DNA of 64,000 nucleotides from Erwinia typographi (lineage in GTDB: Bacteria; Pseudomonadota; Gammaproteobacteria; Enterobacterales; Enterobacteriaceae). Position 1 is the stretch's first letter. Each line of letters starts with the position of its first letter. Below are positions 1-9,205 of the stretch, one piece after another. The notes beneath the pieces were generated by a model. The model saw only the letters and a program-made list of their open reading frames with translations. It was not told the DNA's origin and ran no database searches. Both the position numbers and the translations under genes were made by a program. Location: assembly GCF_000773975.1 (NCBI RefSeq), contig NZ_JRUQ01000032.1, positions 32,595 to 96,594 on the forward strand. Reading direction: 5' to 3'.

Positions 1-119
1 TGATGACCGTCTGGAACCGGCAGTATCCCGTCACCCCATGGGAGTGCAAACGGGACGATCGCATCGCTCGCGTACAGGGCAACCACAACCCTTATGTACA
101 GCAAGCTTGCCAGCGGTAA
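1..119 (+). CDS. endA: Endonuclease I, C-terminal fragment
   Basis: This is the last 39 or so codons of a periplasmic DNA endonuclease; the 5' part lies before the window. The translated tail contains [18 protein letters not shown] and ends [10 protein letters not shown], which matches the conserved EndA C-terminus, including its late cysteines (EndA uses disulfides in the periplasm). The reading frame is open from base 3 and ends in TAA at 117-119. The next gene, rsmE, follows in the same direction, as in Escherichia coli and relatives, and this supports the call. Only the fragment can be judged here. Confidence 0.9.
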   Translation, partial: MTVWNRQYPVTPWECKRDDRIARVQGNHNPYVQQACQR

Positions 120-150
120 AATCACTGACCTAAACTAGAGCCAGCCTTAT

Positions 151-171
151 GGCCGGGCCCGTTGCCCGGCC
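151..171 (+). terminator. GC-rich hairpin after endA
   Basis: An 8-bp perfect stem (GGCCGGGC / GCCCGGCC) with a 5-base loop lies between the endA stop and the rsmE start, followed after a few bases by ACTTTT. It is probably an endA terminator, although the T-tract is weak. The hairpin sits only 23 bases before the rsmE start codon. Confidence 0.55.
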
Positions 172-194
172 GCTAACTTTTGATCAGGATTTCC

Positions 195-926
195 ATGCGA
201 ATACCCCGCATCTTTCATCCCGAAACGCTTATCGCGGGCAGCGACATCGCCCTGTCCGAAGACGCCGCCAACCACGTAGGCCGCGTGCTGCGAATGACCG
301 CTGGGCAAACCCTGGAATTGTTCGATGGTAATAATCTGACTTTTACCGCCGGGATTGTGCAGGCTGATAAAAAAACCGTGCGCGTTTCCGTTGGCGAGAG
401 CCGCGAAGAGAGCCGTGAATCCCCGCTTCATCTGCATCTGGGACAGGTGATGTCCCGCGGCGAAAAGATGGAGTTCACCATTCAGAAAGCGGTAGAACTT
501 GGGGTAAATGTGATCACCCCCTTGTTTTCTGAACGCTGCGGCGTAAAGCTGGATGCCGCAAGGCAGGCGAAAAAGCATCAGCAGTGGCAGAAAATTGTTA
601 TCGCCGCCTGCGAGCAGTGCGGCAGAAACAGCGTGCCGCAGGTGCGTGAAGCCATGACGCTGGAAGCCTGGAGCGCCGAGCAGGACGCGGGCCTCAAACT
701 CAACCTGCACCCACGAGCCAGCCAGAGCATCAACACGCTGCCGCTGCCCGTGCAGCGCGTGCGGCTGCTGATTGGGCCGGAAGGCGGCTTAACCGCAGAA
801 GAGATCGCCATGACCGCGCGCTACGGCTTTACCGATATCCTGTTAGGCCCAAGGGTGCTACGCACCGAAACGACGGCCCTGACGGCGATTACTGCGCTTC
901 AGGTTCGCTTTGGCGACCTGGGCTAA
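195..926 (+). CDS. rsmE: 16S rRNA m3U1498 methyltransferase RsmE
   Basis: SAM-dependent SPOUT-family methyltransferase that makes m3U at position 1498 of 16S rRNA in the assembled 30S subunit. The protein is 243 aa, the usual length for the family. It starts [12 protein letters not shown], has an N-terminal PUA-like RNA-binding part, and in the C-terminal trefoil knot carries [13 protein letters not shown] and [15 protein letters not shown], the SAM-binding motifs. A TTG at 180 would add five residues, but the ATG at 195 matches the family start. It lies between endA and gshB, the standard enterobacterial order. Confidence 0.96.
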   Translation: MRIPRIFHPETLIAGSDIALSEDAANHVGRVLRMTAGQTLELFDGNNLTFTAGIVQADKKTVRVSVGESREESRESPLHLHLGQVMSRGEKMEFTIQKAVELGVNVITPLFSERCGVKLDAARQAKKHQQWQKIVIAACEQCGRNSVPQVREAMTLEAWSAEQDAGLKLNLHPRASQSINTLPLPVQRVRLLIGPEGGLTAEEIAMTARYGFTDILLGPRVLRTETTALTAITALQVRFGDLG

Positions 927-1041
927 CAGCGCTTTTAACGCTAAGCAAAAAAATTTCCTGAACGGTATCGTCGCAGGCAGAAAGCCTGGAGGCTTACGGT
1001 AGTTGGGCAGGCGAACGAAAGGCTCACTGGAGACAGACTAA

Positions 1042-1986
1042 ATGATTAAGCTTGGCATTGTGATGGACCCGATTACCTCCATCAACATTAAAAAAGACAG
1101 CAGCTTCGCCATGCTGCTGGAAGCACAGCGCCGCGGCTACGAAATTCATTATATGGAGATGAACGATCTCTATCTGCGCGGCGGCGAAGCTCGCGCCCGC
1201 ACCCGTACCCTGAGCGTTGAGCAGAACTATGACAAGTGGTTCGAATTTGGCAGCGAGCAGGATATCGCGCTGGCGGAGCTGAACGCGGTACTGATGCGCA
1301 AAGACCCGCCGTTTGACACCGAATTTATCTACGCTACCTACATCCTTGAACGCGCCGAAGAGAAAGGCACGCTGATCGTCAACAAACCGCAGAGCCTGCG
1401 CGACTGTAACGAGAAGCTGTTCACCGCCTGGTTTGCCGAACTGACGCCGGACACGCTGGTAACGCGTAACGCCAGCCAGATTCGTCAGTTCTGGCAGCAG
1501 CACGGCGATATCATCCTGAAACCGCTGGACGGCATGGGCGGCGCGTCGATCTTCCGCATCAAGCAGGAAGACCCTAACCTGTCGGTAATTATTGAAACCC
1601 TCACTGAGCACGGCAGCTTCTACTGCATGGCGCAAAATTATCTGCCGGCCATCAAGGAAGGCGACAAGCGCGTGCTGGTAGTGGACGGCGAGCCAGTACC
1701 CTACTGCCTGGCCCGCATTCCTAAGTCGGGCGAAACTCGCGGTAACCTGGCGGCCGGCGGCCGGGGCGAGGCGCGTCCTCTGAGCGAAAGCGACTGGGAA
1801 ATTGCGCGCCGCGTAGGCCCAACGCTGAAAGCTAAGGGGCTGATTTTTGTCGGCCTGGACATCATTGGCGACAAGCTGACGGAAATCAACGTCACCAGCC
1901 CTACCTGTATCCGTGAGATCGAGGCCGCATTCCCGATTTCGATTACTGGTATGCTGATGGACGCCATTGAAAAGCGCCTGGCCTGA
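1042..1986 (+). CDS. gshB: Glutathione synthetase
   Basis: Cytosolic ATP-grasp ligase that joins gamma-glutamylcysteine and glycine, the second step of glutathione synthesis. The 314-aa product has the normal GshB length, begins MIKLGIVMDPI, and shows the ATP-grasp core (DIILKPLDGMGGASIF around residues 155-172, the glycine-rich loop AAGGRGEARPL, and EINVTSPTCIREIE near the C-terminus). The start is preceded by CTGGAGACAGACTAA, a good ribosome site. It sits between rsmE and yqgE, as in E. coli. Confidence 0.97.
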   Translation: MIKLGIVMDPITSINIKKDSSFAMLLEAQRRGYEIHYMEMNDLYLRGGEARARTRTLSVEQNYDKWFEFGSEQDIALAELNAVLMRKDPPFDTEFIYATYILERAEEKGTLIVNKPQSLRDCNEKLFTAWFAELTPDTLVTRNASQIRQFWQQHGDIILKPLDGMGGASIFRIKQEDPNLSVIIETLTEHGSFYCMAQNYLPAIKEGDKRVLVVDGEPVPYCLARIPKSGETRGNLAAGGRGEARPLSESDWEIARRVGPTLKAKGLIFVGLDIIGDKLTEINVTSPTCIREIEAAFPISITGMLMDAIEKRLA

Positions 1987-2080
1987 CGGTACGAATGGGG
2001 TCAACGGGCCCCCTTATTAACCCGTTAATTACGCTCGCGGCGCCTGCCGCGGGCGGTTAACCCGAATACAGAATCCTGAT

Positions 2081-2644
2081 ATGAATTTACAGCATCATTT
2101 TTTGATTGCGATGCCCACGCTACAGGACCCGTTATTTAAGCGCTCGGTGGTTTACATCTGCGAGCATAACGATGACGGAGCCATGGGACTGATTGTAAAC
2201 AAGCCGATGGAGAACCTGACCGTTGACGGCATTCTGCAGAAGCTAAAAATTTCGCCAACCCCGCGCGAGCCGGAAGTCAAGCTCGACAAGCCGGTCTTTT
2301 CGGGCGGCCCGCTGGCGGAAGACCGTGGATTTATTCTGCATTCGGCTCAGAAGACGTTCGCTTCCAGCATTCGCGTTTCTGACAACACGGTGATCACCAC
2401 GTCCCGTGACGTGCTGGAAACTCTCGGCACGCCGGAACAACCGAAAAACGTGCTGGTCGCGCTGGGCTACTGCGCCTGGGAGAAAGACCAGTTGGAAAGT
2501 GAACTGCTGGAAAACGCCTGGCTCACCACGCCAGCCGACAGCAACATTCTCTTTAAAACGCCGATAGCCGAACGCTGGCGCGAGGCGGCGAAAAGCATTG
2601 GCGTGGATATCCACAATATCACCAGCGATGCGGGTCATGCCTGA
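2081..2644 (+). CDS. yqgE: UPF0301 family protein YqgE
   Basis: A conserved 187-aa cytosolic protein of the UPF0301/AlgH family; its biochemical role is not settled. Recognisable features are the opening [19 protein letters not shown], the motif [11 protein letters not shown] and [15 protein letters not shown]. Its stop (2642-2644) overlaps the ATG of ruvX by one base, so the two are probably translationally coupled. A GC-rich stretch with short inverted repeats (2035-2060) fills the gap after gshB. Confidence 0.95.
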   Translation: MNLQHHFLIAMPTLQDPLFKRSVVYICEHNDDGAMGLIVNKPMENLTVDGILQKLKISPTPREPEVKLDKPVFSGGPLAEDRGFILHSAQKTFASSIRVSDNTVITTSRDVLETLGTPEQPKNVLVALGYCAWEKDQLESELLENAWLTTPADSNILFKTPIAERWREAAKSIGVDIHNITSDAGHA

Positions 2645-3066
2645 TGAGCCACATGACGCTGTTATCTTTTGATTTTGGGACAAAAAGTATTGGCGTTGCC
2701 ATCGGGCAACAGCTGACCGGCACCGCCAGGCCGCTGCCAGCGCTGAAAGCGCAGGACGGCACGCCGGACTGGAGCAAAATAGAAGCGCTGCTGAAAGAGT
2801 GGCAGCCGGATCGCGTAGTGGTCGGCCTGCCGCTGAACATGGACGGTAGCGAGCAGTTGCTGACCGCCAGAGCGCGCAAGTTCGCTAACCGCATCCACGG
2901 CCGCTTTGGCGTGCAGGTTGATCTTCACGACGAGCGTCTGAGTACCGTTGAGGCCCGCGCGGAGCTGTTCGAACGCGGGGGATTTCGCGCCCTGAGTAAA
3001 GGCAGCGTTGACTCCCTGTCAGCCGTCATCATTCTCGAAAGCTGGTTTGAAAACAGCGGATACTGA
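2644..3066 (+). CDS. ruvX: RuvX/YqgF family RNase H-fold protein
   Basis: A member of the YqgF family, linked in E. coli to 16S rRNA 5'-end processing and also described as a putative Holliday-junction resolvase. The 140-aa product carries the RNase H-like first strand [15 protein letters not shown], the motif [11 protein letters not shown] and [11 protein letters not shown], with the acidic residues (D, E, D) expected for metal binding. The start overlaps the yqgE stop; a second ATG three codons in is an alternative. The gene ends 47 bases before the convergent yggR. Confidence 0.95.
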   Translation: MSHMTLLSFDFGTKSIGVAIGQQLTGTARPLPALKAQDGTPDWSKIEALLKEWQPDRVVVGLPLNMDGSEQLLTARARKFANRIHGRFGVQVDLHDERLSTVEARAELFERGGFRALSKGSVDSLSAVIILESWFENSGY

Positions 3067-3112
3067 ACGCGCGACCTGTACAGGGCACGCCGCTGCCAGC
3101 ACCAGCCAGCGG

Positions 3113-4126
3113 CTACCCCAACGCTGCTGAAGCGAGCAGCCCAGCCCGCACCCTCTCGGCCCGGCTCTGAGCAAACGTCTGCATTCCTGCCTGAATGCCC
3201 GTTTCCAGCAGCCCCGGCAACTGATGGGTTTTTCCTTCACGGATCAAATTAGCCACCGCTGGCGTGTTCACCAGCACTTCAAAAAGCGCAACTCTCCTCT
3301 GCTGTTCAGCCGTCGGCTCAAGGCGCTGGGCGATTACCGCCTGCAGGCTGCCTGCCAGCTGGCTACGGATCAGGTTTTTCTCCGCGCCGGGGAAGACGTC
3401 CACCAGCCGCTCAACCGCCTGCGCTGCGCCCCTGGTATGCAGCGTCGCCAGCACCAGATGCCCGGTTTCAGCGGCGGTTAACGCCAGCTGAATGCTGTCG
3501 CTATCCCGCAGTTCCCCCAGCAGGATCACGTCTGGGTCCTCGCGCAGCGCGCTTCGCAGGCCATCGCTGAACGAACGGCAGTGCGTGCCAATCTCACGCT
3601 GTTGGATCAACGATCGCTGGCTGTGATGGAGAAATTCAATCGGGTCCTCCAGCGTCAGAATATGCCGCGCCTGCTGCTGATTGATCGCGTCGATCAAAGC
3701 GGCCAGCGTGGTCGATTTGCCGCTGCCGGTCGCGCCCGTCACCAGCACCAGGCCATCTTCCAGCTGCAATAGCGCACGGGTAACCGCAGGCAGGCGCAGC
3801 GCATCAATCTCGGGGCTTTTGCTGGCAATTATCCTCAGCGCCAGCGAAAGTCCCTGCTGCTGACGAAAAAGGTTGGCGCGCAGACGCGTAGCGTCTGGCA
3901 ACGTCAGCGCAAAATCCAACTGCCCTTCCGTGCCGAACTGCCTCTGCTGCTGCGCCGTCAGCCAGCGGCGAATGCACTCTTCCAGCTCTGCGCTGGCGAT
4001 CGGCGGCATTTTCTCCATCGGTTCCAGCCTGCCGCCGCGGCGCCAGAACGGAGAATGACCACTGCAAAGGTGCAGATCCCCCGCGTTATGCTTTACACTA
4101 AGGGCCACCATGTCTTCAATATCCAT
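3113..4126 (-). CDS. yggR: PilT/GspE-type ATPase YggR
   Basis: Hexameric secretion/retraction ATPase family member, 337 aa. Seen directly: Walker A GATGSGKSTTLAA (about residues 130-142), the Asp box LTLEDPIEF, Walker B DVILLGELRDSDSI and the His box ATLHTRGAA, in the order typical of PilT. It is transcribed opposite to its neighbours, the usual arrangement at this locus. No pilin or pilus-assembly genes are nearby, so its partner system cannot be read from the window. Start chosen at the ATG giving MDIEDMVALSVKHNAGDLHL, the usual PilT-like N-terminus. Confidence 0.93.
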   Translation of the reverse strand: MDIEDMVALSVKHNAGDLHLCSGHSPFWRRGGRLEPMEKMPPIASAELEECIRRWLTAQQQRQFGTEGQLDFALTLPDATRLRANLFRQQQGLSLALRIIASKSPEIDALRLPAVTRALLQLEDGLVLVTGATGSGKSTTLAALIDAINQQQARHILTLEDPIEFLHHSQRSLIQQREIGTHCRSFSDGLRSALREDPDVILLGELRDSDSIQLALTAAETGHLVLATLHTRGAAQAVERLVDVFPGAEKNLIRSQLAGSLQAVIAQRLEPTAEQQRRVALFEVLVNTPAVANLIREGKTHQLPGLLETGIQAGMQTFAQSRAERVRAGLLASAALG

Positions 4127-4142
4127 ATTATTTCCCTGAACT

Positions 4143-4850
4143 ATGACCTCGATTCAGCACAACTTACAGCAAGTCCGCGAGCGAATCTCAGCGGCAGCCG
4201 CACGCTGCGGCCGCGATCCGGCAGAAATCACTCTGCTTGCCGTCAGCAAAACAAAACCTGCGGGCGCGGTCGCAGAAGCGGCTGCGGCTGGTCAGCGCTG
4301 CTTCGGTGAAAACTACGTGCAGGAAGGCGTTGATAAGATCCAGGCGTTGGGGAATTCCGCCCTCGAATGGCACTTTATTGGCCCGCTGCAATCCAACAAG
4401 AGCCGGCTGGTCGCCGGGAATTTTAGCTGGTGCCACACCGTTGACCGGCTGAAGATTGCCGCCCGGCTGAATGAACAGCGTCCGGCTGCGCTGCCGCCGC
4501 TGAACGTTCTGATCCAGGTAAACATCAGTGACGAAACCAGCAAATCTGGCATCATGCTGGAGGAGCTGAATGAACTGGCAAAAGAGATTGTGCTTCTGCC
4601 GCGCTTGACGCTGCGCGGTCTGATGTCCATCCCCGCGCCGGAGGCCGATTACGCGCGTCAGCTCGCCGTTTGCCAGCGGCTGGCCGCCGCGTTTGACGCG
4701 CTGAAAACCGACTATCCCACTGTCGACACGCTTTCTCTGGGAATGAGCGACGATATGGAGGCCGCGATAGCGGCAGGCAGTACCCTGGTGCGCATTGGCA
4801 CCGCTATTTTTGGCGCTCGTGATTACGGCGCCGCTCACAACAATAATTGA
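4143..4850 (+). CDS. yggS: PLP homeostasis protein (YggS/PLPBP family)
   Basis: A single-domain PLP-binding protein of the alanine-racemase fold type III, involved in vitamin B6 and amino-acid homeostasis and without known enzymatic activity. The 235-aa product has the PLP-lysine motif LLAVSKTKPAGAV near residue 36, FGENYVQEG, WHFIGPLQSNK and LSLGMSDDMEAAI for phosphate binding. It is divergent from yggR with a 16-base gap and is followed after 8 bases by yggT. Confidence 0.95.
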   Translation: MTSIQHNLQQVRERISAAAARCGRDPAEITLLAVSKTKPAGAVAEAAAAGQRCFGENYVQEGVDKIQALGNSALEWHFIGPLQSNKSRLVAGNFSWCHTVDRLKIAARLNEQRPAALPPLNVLIQVNISDETSKSGIMLEELNELAKEIVLLPRLTLRGLMSIPAPEADYARQLAVCQRLAAAFDALKTDYPTVDTLSLGMSDDMEAAIAAGSTLVRIGTAIFGARDYGAAHNNN

Positions 4851-4858
4851 GGAACCCC

Positions 4859-5413
4859 ATGCTGACGCTGACTTTTCTGGTCAAGACCCTGATCGACCTG
4901 TACGTGATGGTGCTGCTGTTACGCATCTGGATGCAGTGGTCGCGCGCCGATTTTTATAACCCTTTGTCCCAGTTTGTCGTTAAAATTACCCAGCCAGTGG
5001 TGAAACCTTTACGCCGCGTCCTGCCCGCTATTGGCCCCATTGATACCGCCTCGCTGCTGCTGGCCTTTGTGCTGACCACGCTGAAATACCCCATCCTGTT
5101 AATGATTCAGGTTGGCGCTTTCTCGCTCGATCCGATGAATTTGCTGGTCGGCCTGCTGTCGCTGTTGAAATCTGCCGGCTCTCTGGTGTTCTGGGTCATC
5201 ATCATTCGCTCGCTGATGAGCTGGATCAGCCAGGGACGCGGCCCGGTAGACTACCTGCTGGTTCAGCTGACCGAACCGCTGATGAGCCCGATTCGTCGTA
5301 TCCTGCCCGCGATGGGCGGCATCGATTTCTCGGCGATGGTGGTGATCCTGATCCTCTATATGCTGAACTACCTGGGCATGGACCTGTTCCCTGGCCTCTG
5401 GTATCTGCTGTAA
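4859..5413 (+). CDS. yggT: YggT family membrane protein
   Basis: A 184-aa inner-membrane protein built of two tandem YGGT repeats, each a hydrophobic segment followed by a conserved loop: DFYNPLSQFVVKITQPVVKP then RRVLPAIGPID, and later LTEPLMSPIRRILPAMGGID. Four membrane segments are likely. The ATG at 4859 follows TTGAGGAACCCC and matches the family start; an upstream TTG inside the yggS stop would add four residues. Function unproven; the family is linked to osmotic or ion phenotypes. Confidence 0.93.
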   Translation: MLTLTFLVKTLIDLYVMVLLLRIWMQWSRADFYNPLSQFVVKITQPVVKPLRRVLPAIGPIDTASLLLAFVLTTLKYPILLMIQVGAFSLDPMNLLVGLLSLLKSAGSLVFWVIIIRSLMSWISQGRGPVDYLLVQLTEPLMSPIRRILPAMGGIDFSAMVVILILYMLNYLGMDLFPGLWYLL

Positions 5414-5434
5414 CCTGAAAATTCTGGACCTGAT

Positions 5435-6028
5435 ATGCAAAAAGTTGTGCTCGCCACCGGTAATCCCGGCAAAGTTCGTGAAATGGCCGATCTGCTGGCC
5501 GCCTTTGGCCTCGATATCGTGGCGCAAACCGAACTGGGCGTAGAGTCAGTCGAAGAGACTGGCCTGACATTTATTGAGAATGCCATCCTGAAGGCCCGCC
5601 ATGCCTCAGCGGCAACCGGTCTGCCCGCAATTGCCGATGACTCGGGTCTGGCGGTGGATGCGCTCGGCGGCGCACCGGGGATCTATTCGGCGCGCTACGC
5701 TGGCGAAGATGCCAGCGATCGGCAGAACCTGTTGAAGCTGCTGGCCGCGCTGGAAGAGGTGCCGGACGGGCAGCGTCAGGCCCGGTTCCACTGCGTGCTG
5801 GTCTATATGCGTCATGCGGACGATCCCACGCCGCTGGTGTTCCACGGCAGCTGGCAGGGTGAAATTACCCGCACCGCGGCGGGCGAAGGCGGCTTTGGCT
5901 ACGATCCGATTTTCTTTGTCCCGGCGCTGGGCAAAACGGCGGCCGAGCTGAGCAAAGCGGAAAAACATGCGGTTTCCCATCGGGGAAAAGCCATGACGCT
6001 GCTGCTGAAAGCGATGAGCAATGCGTAA
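5435..6028 (+). CDS. rdgB: dITP/XTP pyrophosphatase
   Basis: HAM1-family enzyme that hydrolyses non-canonical purine nucleoside triphosphates (dITP, XTP) to monophosphates and pyrophosphate, cleaning the nucleotide pool. The 197-aa product shows [14 protein letters not shown] at the N-terminus, [22 protein letters not shown] in the middle and FGYDPIFF near the C-terminus, all family hallmarks. Its 3' end overlaps hemW by 8 bases, suggesting co-translation. Confidence 0.97.
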   Translation: MQKVVLATGNPGKVREMADLLAAFGLDIVAQTELGVESVEETGLTFIENAILKARHASAATGLPAIADDSGLAVDALGGAPGIYSARYAGEDASDRQNLLKLLAALEEVPDGQRQARFHCVLVYMRHADDPTPLVFHGSWQGEITRTAAGEGGFGYDPIFFVPALGKTAAELSKAEKHAVSHRGKAMTLLLKAMSNA

Positions 6029-7163
6029 GCTCCCGCCGCTGAGTCTGTATATCCATATTCCCTGGTGCGTGCAGAAGTGCCCCTACTGCGACTTCAATTC
6101 ACATGCGCTGAAAGGCGATGTCCCCCACGAAGAGTACGTGCGGCACCTGCTGGCGGATCTGGATGCTGACCTGCCGCTGACCTCAGGGCGCGAAGTCAGC
6201 ACCCTTTTCATCGGCGGCGGCACGCCAAGTTTGTTAAGCAGCGAAGCGATGCAGATGCTGCTGGACGGGGTGCGCGCCCGCCTGCCGCTCTCCGCCACGG
6301 CAGAGATCACCATGGAGGCCAATCCCGGCACCGTCGAAGCGGATCGCTTCAGCGGCTACCAGCGCGCCGGTATCAACCGCATCTCGATTGGCGTGCAAAG
6401 CTTCAGCGAACAGAAATTAACGCGCCTGGGGCGCATTCACGGCCCGGAAGAGGCCAGGCGCGCGGCCAGGCTGGCCGCCGGACTGAACCTGCGCAGCTTT
6501 AACCTGGATTTGATGCACGGCCTGCCCGATCAGTCGCTGGAAGAGGCGCTGGACGATCTGCGTCAGGCCATTGCGCTGAATCCTCCGCATCTCTCGTGGT
6601 ATCAGCTTACCATCGAGCCAAATACCCTGTTTGCTTCCCGACCGCCGGTGCTGCCGGACGACGACGCGCTGTGGGATATTTTCGAGCAGGGCGACCAGCT
6701 GCTGACGGCGGCGGGCTATGTGCAGTATGAGACCTCCGCCTACGCCAGGCCTGGCTACCGCTGTGAGCACAACCTCAACTACTGGCGCTTTGGCGACTAC
6801 CTCGGCATTGGCTGCGGTGCTCACGGCAAGCTAACTCAGCCCGACGGCACCATCGTCCGTACCACCAAAACCCGCCACCCGCGCGGTTTTATGCAGGGGA
6901 AGTATCTCGATCGCCAGCATCAGGTGAGCGACAGCGAGAAGCCGTTCGAATTCTTTATGAACCGCTTCCGCCTGCTCGAACCCGCGCCGCGTGAAGAGTT
7001 TGCTCTCTATACCGGATTAGCGGACAGCCATATCCGCCCGCAAATCGATCGCGCGCTGAATGCAGGTTACCTGATTGAAACGGCAGAGAGCTGGCAGGTG
7101 ACGGAGAAAGGCAAGCTGTTCCTGAATTCGCTGCTGGAGCTGTTTCTGGCAGAGGAAGAGTGA
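6021..7163 (+). CDS. hemW: Heme chaperone HemW (radical SAM)
   Basis: Radical-SAM protein, homologous to oxygen-independent coproporphyrinogen oxidase (HemN), that binds and delivers heme. The 380-aa product begins with [25 protein letters not shown], which holds the CxxxCxxC iron-sulfur motif (WCVQKCPYC), then [11 protein letters not shown] and ITMEANPG for SAM binding. It lacks the extra N-terminal cysteine region of true HemN, as usual for HemW. The gene ends just before a strong terminator. Confidence 0.95.
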   Translation: MRKLPPLSLYIHIPWCVQKCPYCDFNSHALKGDVPHEEYVRHLLADLDADLPLTSGREVSTLFIGGGTPSLLSSEAMQMLLDGVRARLPLSATAEITMEANPGTVEADRFSGYQRAGINRISIGVQSFSEQKLTRLGRIHGPEEARRAARLAAGLNLRSFNLDLMHGLPDQSLEEALDDLRQAIALNPPHLSWYQLTIEPNTLFASRPPVLPDDDALWDIFEQGDQLLTAAGYVQYETSAYARPGYRCEHNLNYWRFGDYLGIGCGAHGKLTQPDGTIVRTTKTRHPRGFMQGKYLDRQHQVSDSEKPFEFFMNRFRLLEPAPREEFALYTGLADSHIRPQIDRALNAGYLIETAESWQVTEKGKLFLNSLLELFLAEEE

Positions 7164-7166
7164 GAT

Positions 7167-7192
7167 AAGGCCGGAGGAATCCGGCCTTTTTT
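7167..7192 (+). terminator. Intrinsic terminator after hemW
   Basis: An 8-bp perfect GC-rich stem (AAGGCCGG / CCGGCCTT), 6-base loop and a run of six Ts lie directly after the hemW stop and just before the convergent yggN stop. This is a textbook intrinsic terminator for the plus strand, and the stem could also serve yggN from the other side. Confidence 0.9.
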
Positions 7193-7198
7193 AATGCG

Positions 7199-7912
7199 CT
7201 ATTTCAGCCCGGCAATCATCGCTTTGCGCTGATCTTCCAGCGAAGTTACCCGGCCGCAGACTTCCTTACCGAAATTCTGGAAATCCTTCTCCTGGCCTTT
7301 CCATTCGGCCTGTAGCGACTGCTGTAATCCGCCGAGGTTGCCCATAATCGCCTGGAGCGGGTTATCGCCCTGCCCGGCCTGCTTGCTGCCCATCTCGTTC
7401 AGACTGTCCTGCACCACGCCGCCCATCGCACTCTGCACCAGCTGCTCGCCGTCCTGACGCACCTGGTCGATAGCCTGATGGTGGAAAGTCAGCCCGTCGC
7501 TGCGGTGTTCAATAATGCGGTTCATCTGCTGCTTAAGCTGGGTGTCCAGCGTGGTCAGACGGTTACGCACGTTGCTGTTCTGACCGAGCTTCTCCACGAT
7601 AACCTTATCCAACGCGACGCGGCCTTTTTCCAGACGCTGGCGCGCGCCCTGATCGATCCAGGGCAAATCACGGCGCAGCGCGGTCTGGTAATCAATCGCT
7701 TTCTGACGAGTTGCCGTATCGACGGTGGCAGCCTGACCGTTGCGCTGCACGTCCCCGGTCGGCGTGATCAGCAGATTGCCGCTGGCACCCACCACCTGCA
7801 CGGTCTGAGGAGAGATCACGATGTCATCCTGGGGTTTCACGCTACATTGATAGTCAGCCTGAGCCTGGCCCGCAGCCAGCAGTAACGCTGCCACCATCAT
7901 CGCTTTACGCAT
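7199..7912 (-). CDS. yggN: DUF2884 family periplasmic protein YggN
   Basis: A 237-aa exported protein of unknown function found at this place in enterobacteria. It starts with a clear signal peptide (MRKAMMVAALLLAAGQAQA, cleavage after AQA), then QCSVKPQDDIVISPQTV. The middle (residues 90-190) is rich in Q, L and R and probably alpha-helical. The ATG is preceded by AAGGAGAATGCAAA, a good ribosome site. It is monocistronic, with hairpins on both sides. Confidence 0.9.
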   Translation of the reverse strand: MRKAMMVAALLLAAGQAQADYQCSVKPQDDIVISPQTVQVVGASGNLLITPTGDVQRNGQAATVDTATRQKAIDYQTALRRDLPWIDQGARQRLEKGRVALDKVIVEKLGQNSNVRNRLTTLDTQLKQQMNRIIEHRSDGLTFHHQAIDQVRQDGEQLVQSAMGGVVQDSLNEMGSKQAGQGDNPLQAIMGNLGGLQQSLQAEWKGQEKDFQNFGKEVCGRVTSLEDQRKAMIAGLK

Positions 7913-7936
7913 TTTGCATTCTCCTTAGAGTGAAAA

Positions 7937-7954
7937 GGCCACGCATGCGTGGCC
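7937..7954 (-). terminator. Palindromic hairpin between yggL and yggN
   Basis: An 18-base perfect palindrome (GGCCACGC/GCGTGGCC around ATGC) is followed on the minus strand by TTTTC. It lies after the yggL stop and before the yggN start, so it fits an intrinsic terminator for the trmB-yggL unit. Confidence 0.75.
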
Positions 7955-8009
7955 CTTATAAACATCCGTTTATCCCCACATCCTTCAGGATGCGCGGCGG
8001 GATACTGTC

Positions 8010-8336
8010 TTAGTCCCACCAGACGTCAAAAAGTTCGGTGACCTGAATGTTGTTCAGCTTACGATCTTCCAGCCACTTGCGCACCAGCTCACGGTGCTCT
8101 TCGGTGCATTTGCCGGTCTCCTGCAGGCAGATCAACCCCTCCCATTGCAGGTAGCCGCTGCCGTCGAAAGCCAGACCGTTCGGATCGATCGCTTCTGCAA
8201 TCAGGGCATCAACCGTTTTGTCGATAGTCTCTTCGCTACTGCCTTCGGGGAAGGTGAAGCCAATAGAGAAACCTAATTCCTGAAACTCATCGATATGCAT
8301 TTTTTTACGCAAGCGACGACTGCGTTGGGTAGCCAT
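8010..8336 (-). CDS. yggL: YggL family protein (DUF469)
   Basis: A small 108-aa conserved protein; E. coli YggL has been associated with the 50S ribosomal subunit. Seen here: a basic N-terminus ([20 protein letters not shown]), then FSIGFTFPEGSSEE and a C-terminal FDVWWD. Its ATG overlaps the trmB stop by one base (TAATG), so it is translated after trmB in a two-gene unit. Confidence 0.93.
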   Translation of the reverse strand: MATQRSRRLRKKMHIDEFQELGFSIGFTFPEGSSEETIDKTVDALIAEAIDPNGLAFDGSGYLQWEGLICLQETGKCTEEHRELVRKWLEDRKLNNIQVTELFDVWWD

Positions 8337-9055
8337 TATTTAATCCTCTCGAACATAAGATCCCAAACACCGTGGCCCAGACGCTGACCACGCTGCTCAA
8401 ATTTGGTTAACGGACGCGACTCAGGGCGCGGCACGTAATTCTGGGTTTCAGACTGGTTTTTATACCCGGCGATGCTGCTCATCACTTCCAGCATGTGCTC
8501 AGCATAGGCTTCCCAGTCGGTCGCCATGTGGAATACGCCGCCGAGCTTCAGCTTGCGCATCACCAGCTCGGCAAACGGCACCTGCACGATGCGGCGCTTG
8601 TTGTGACGCGCCTTATGCCACGGGTCCGGGAAGAACAGCTGCACCATGCGCAGCGAATTGTCCGGGATCATCTTGTCCAGTACGTCGACGGCATCGTGGC
8701 ACATCACGCGCAGATTCGCCACGTTGGCCTCGTGCGCGCTGCTCAGACAGGCGCCCACACCCGGAGAGTGAACTTCAATACCGAGGAAATTCTGCTCCGG
8801 GTTGTTCCCGGCCATGGTGACCAGCGAGGCGCCCATGCCGAAACCGATCTCCAGCACCACCGGCGCATCACGACCAAACAGGCTGACCAGATCGACAGGT
8901 TCAGGCTGATATTCCACGCCCATCACTGGCCAGTAATTATCCAGCGCGTGCTGCTGGCCTTTGGTCAGGCGCCCCTGACGACGGACGAAGCTGCGAATAC
9001 GGCGCATCGGGCGACCGTTTTCATCAAACTCCGGGGAAATGACATCATTCTTCAT
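8336..9055 (-). CDS. trmB: tRNA (guanine-N7-)-methyltransferase
   Basis: Class I SAM methyltransferase that forms m7G46 in tRNA variable loops. The 239-aa product carries the SAM motif [14 protein letters not shown] around residue 68, [11 protein letters not shown], and the catalytic-region motif [19 protein letters not shown]. It is divergent from mutY, with a shared 150-base promoter region, as in E. coli, where trmB and mutY are also head to head. Confidence 0.96.
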   Translation of the reverse strand: MKNDVISPEFDENGRPMRRIRSFVRRQGRLTKGQQHALDNYWPVMGVEYQPEPVDLVSLFGRDAPVVLEIGFGMGASLVTMAGNNPEQNFLGIEVHSPGVGACLSSAHEANVANLRVMCHDAVDVLDKMIPDNSLRMVQLFFPDPWHKARHNKRRIVQVPFAELVMRKLKLGGVFHMATDWEAYAEHMLEVMSSIAGYKNQSETQNYVPRPESRPLTKFEQRGQRLGHGVWDLMFERIK

Positions 9056-9205
9056 ATTTCTGCCTGCTGGTCTGCAATCTCTGGAAAGGGGGCATTATGC
9101 AAAGTTACAGCGCTTAAGCAAGCCCCGCTAACTTCCGGTTTACAGCATAGTTGGTCTGTGCTGGAATCCCAGCCTGATTTTTAATTCTCCAGGATATTTT
9201 CCGAC

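Noticed and set aside
1024..2004. 326-codon open frame on the minus strand across gshB
   Set aside because: It is antisense to a complete, highly conserved gshB and gives a protein without family motifs; a GC-rich shadow frame.
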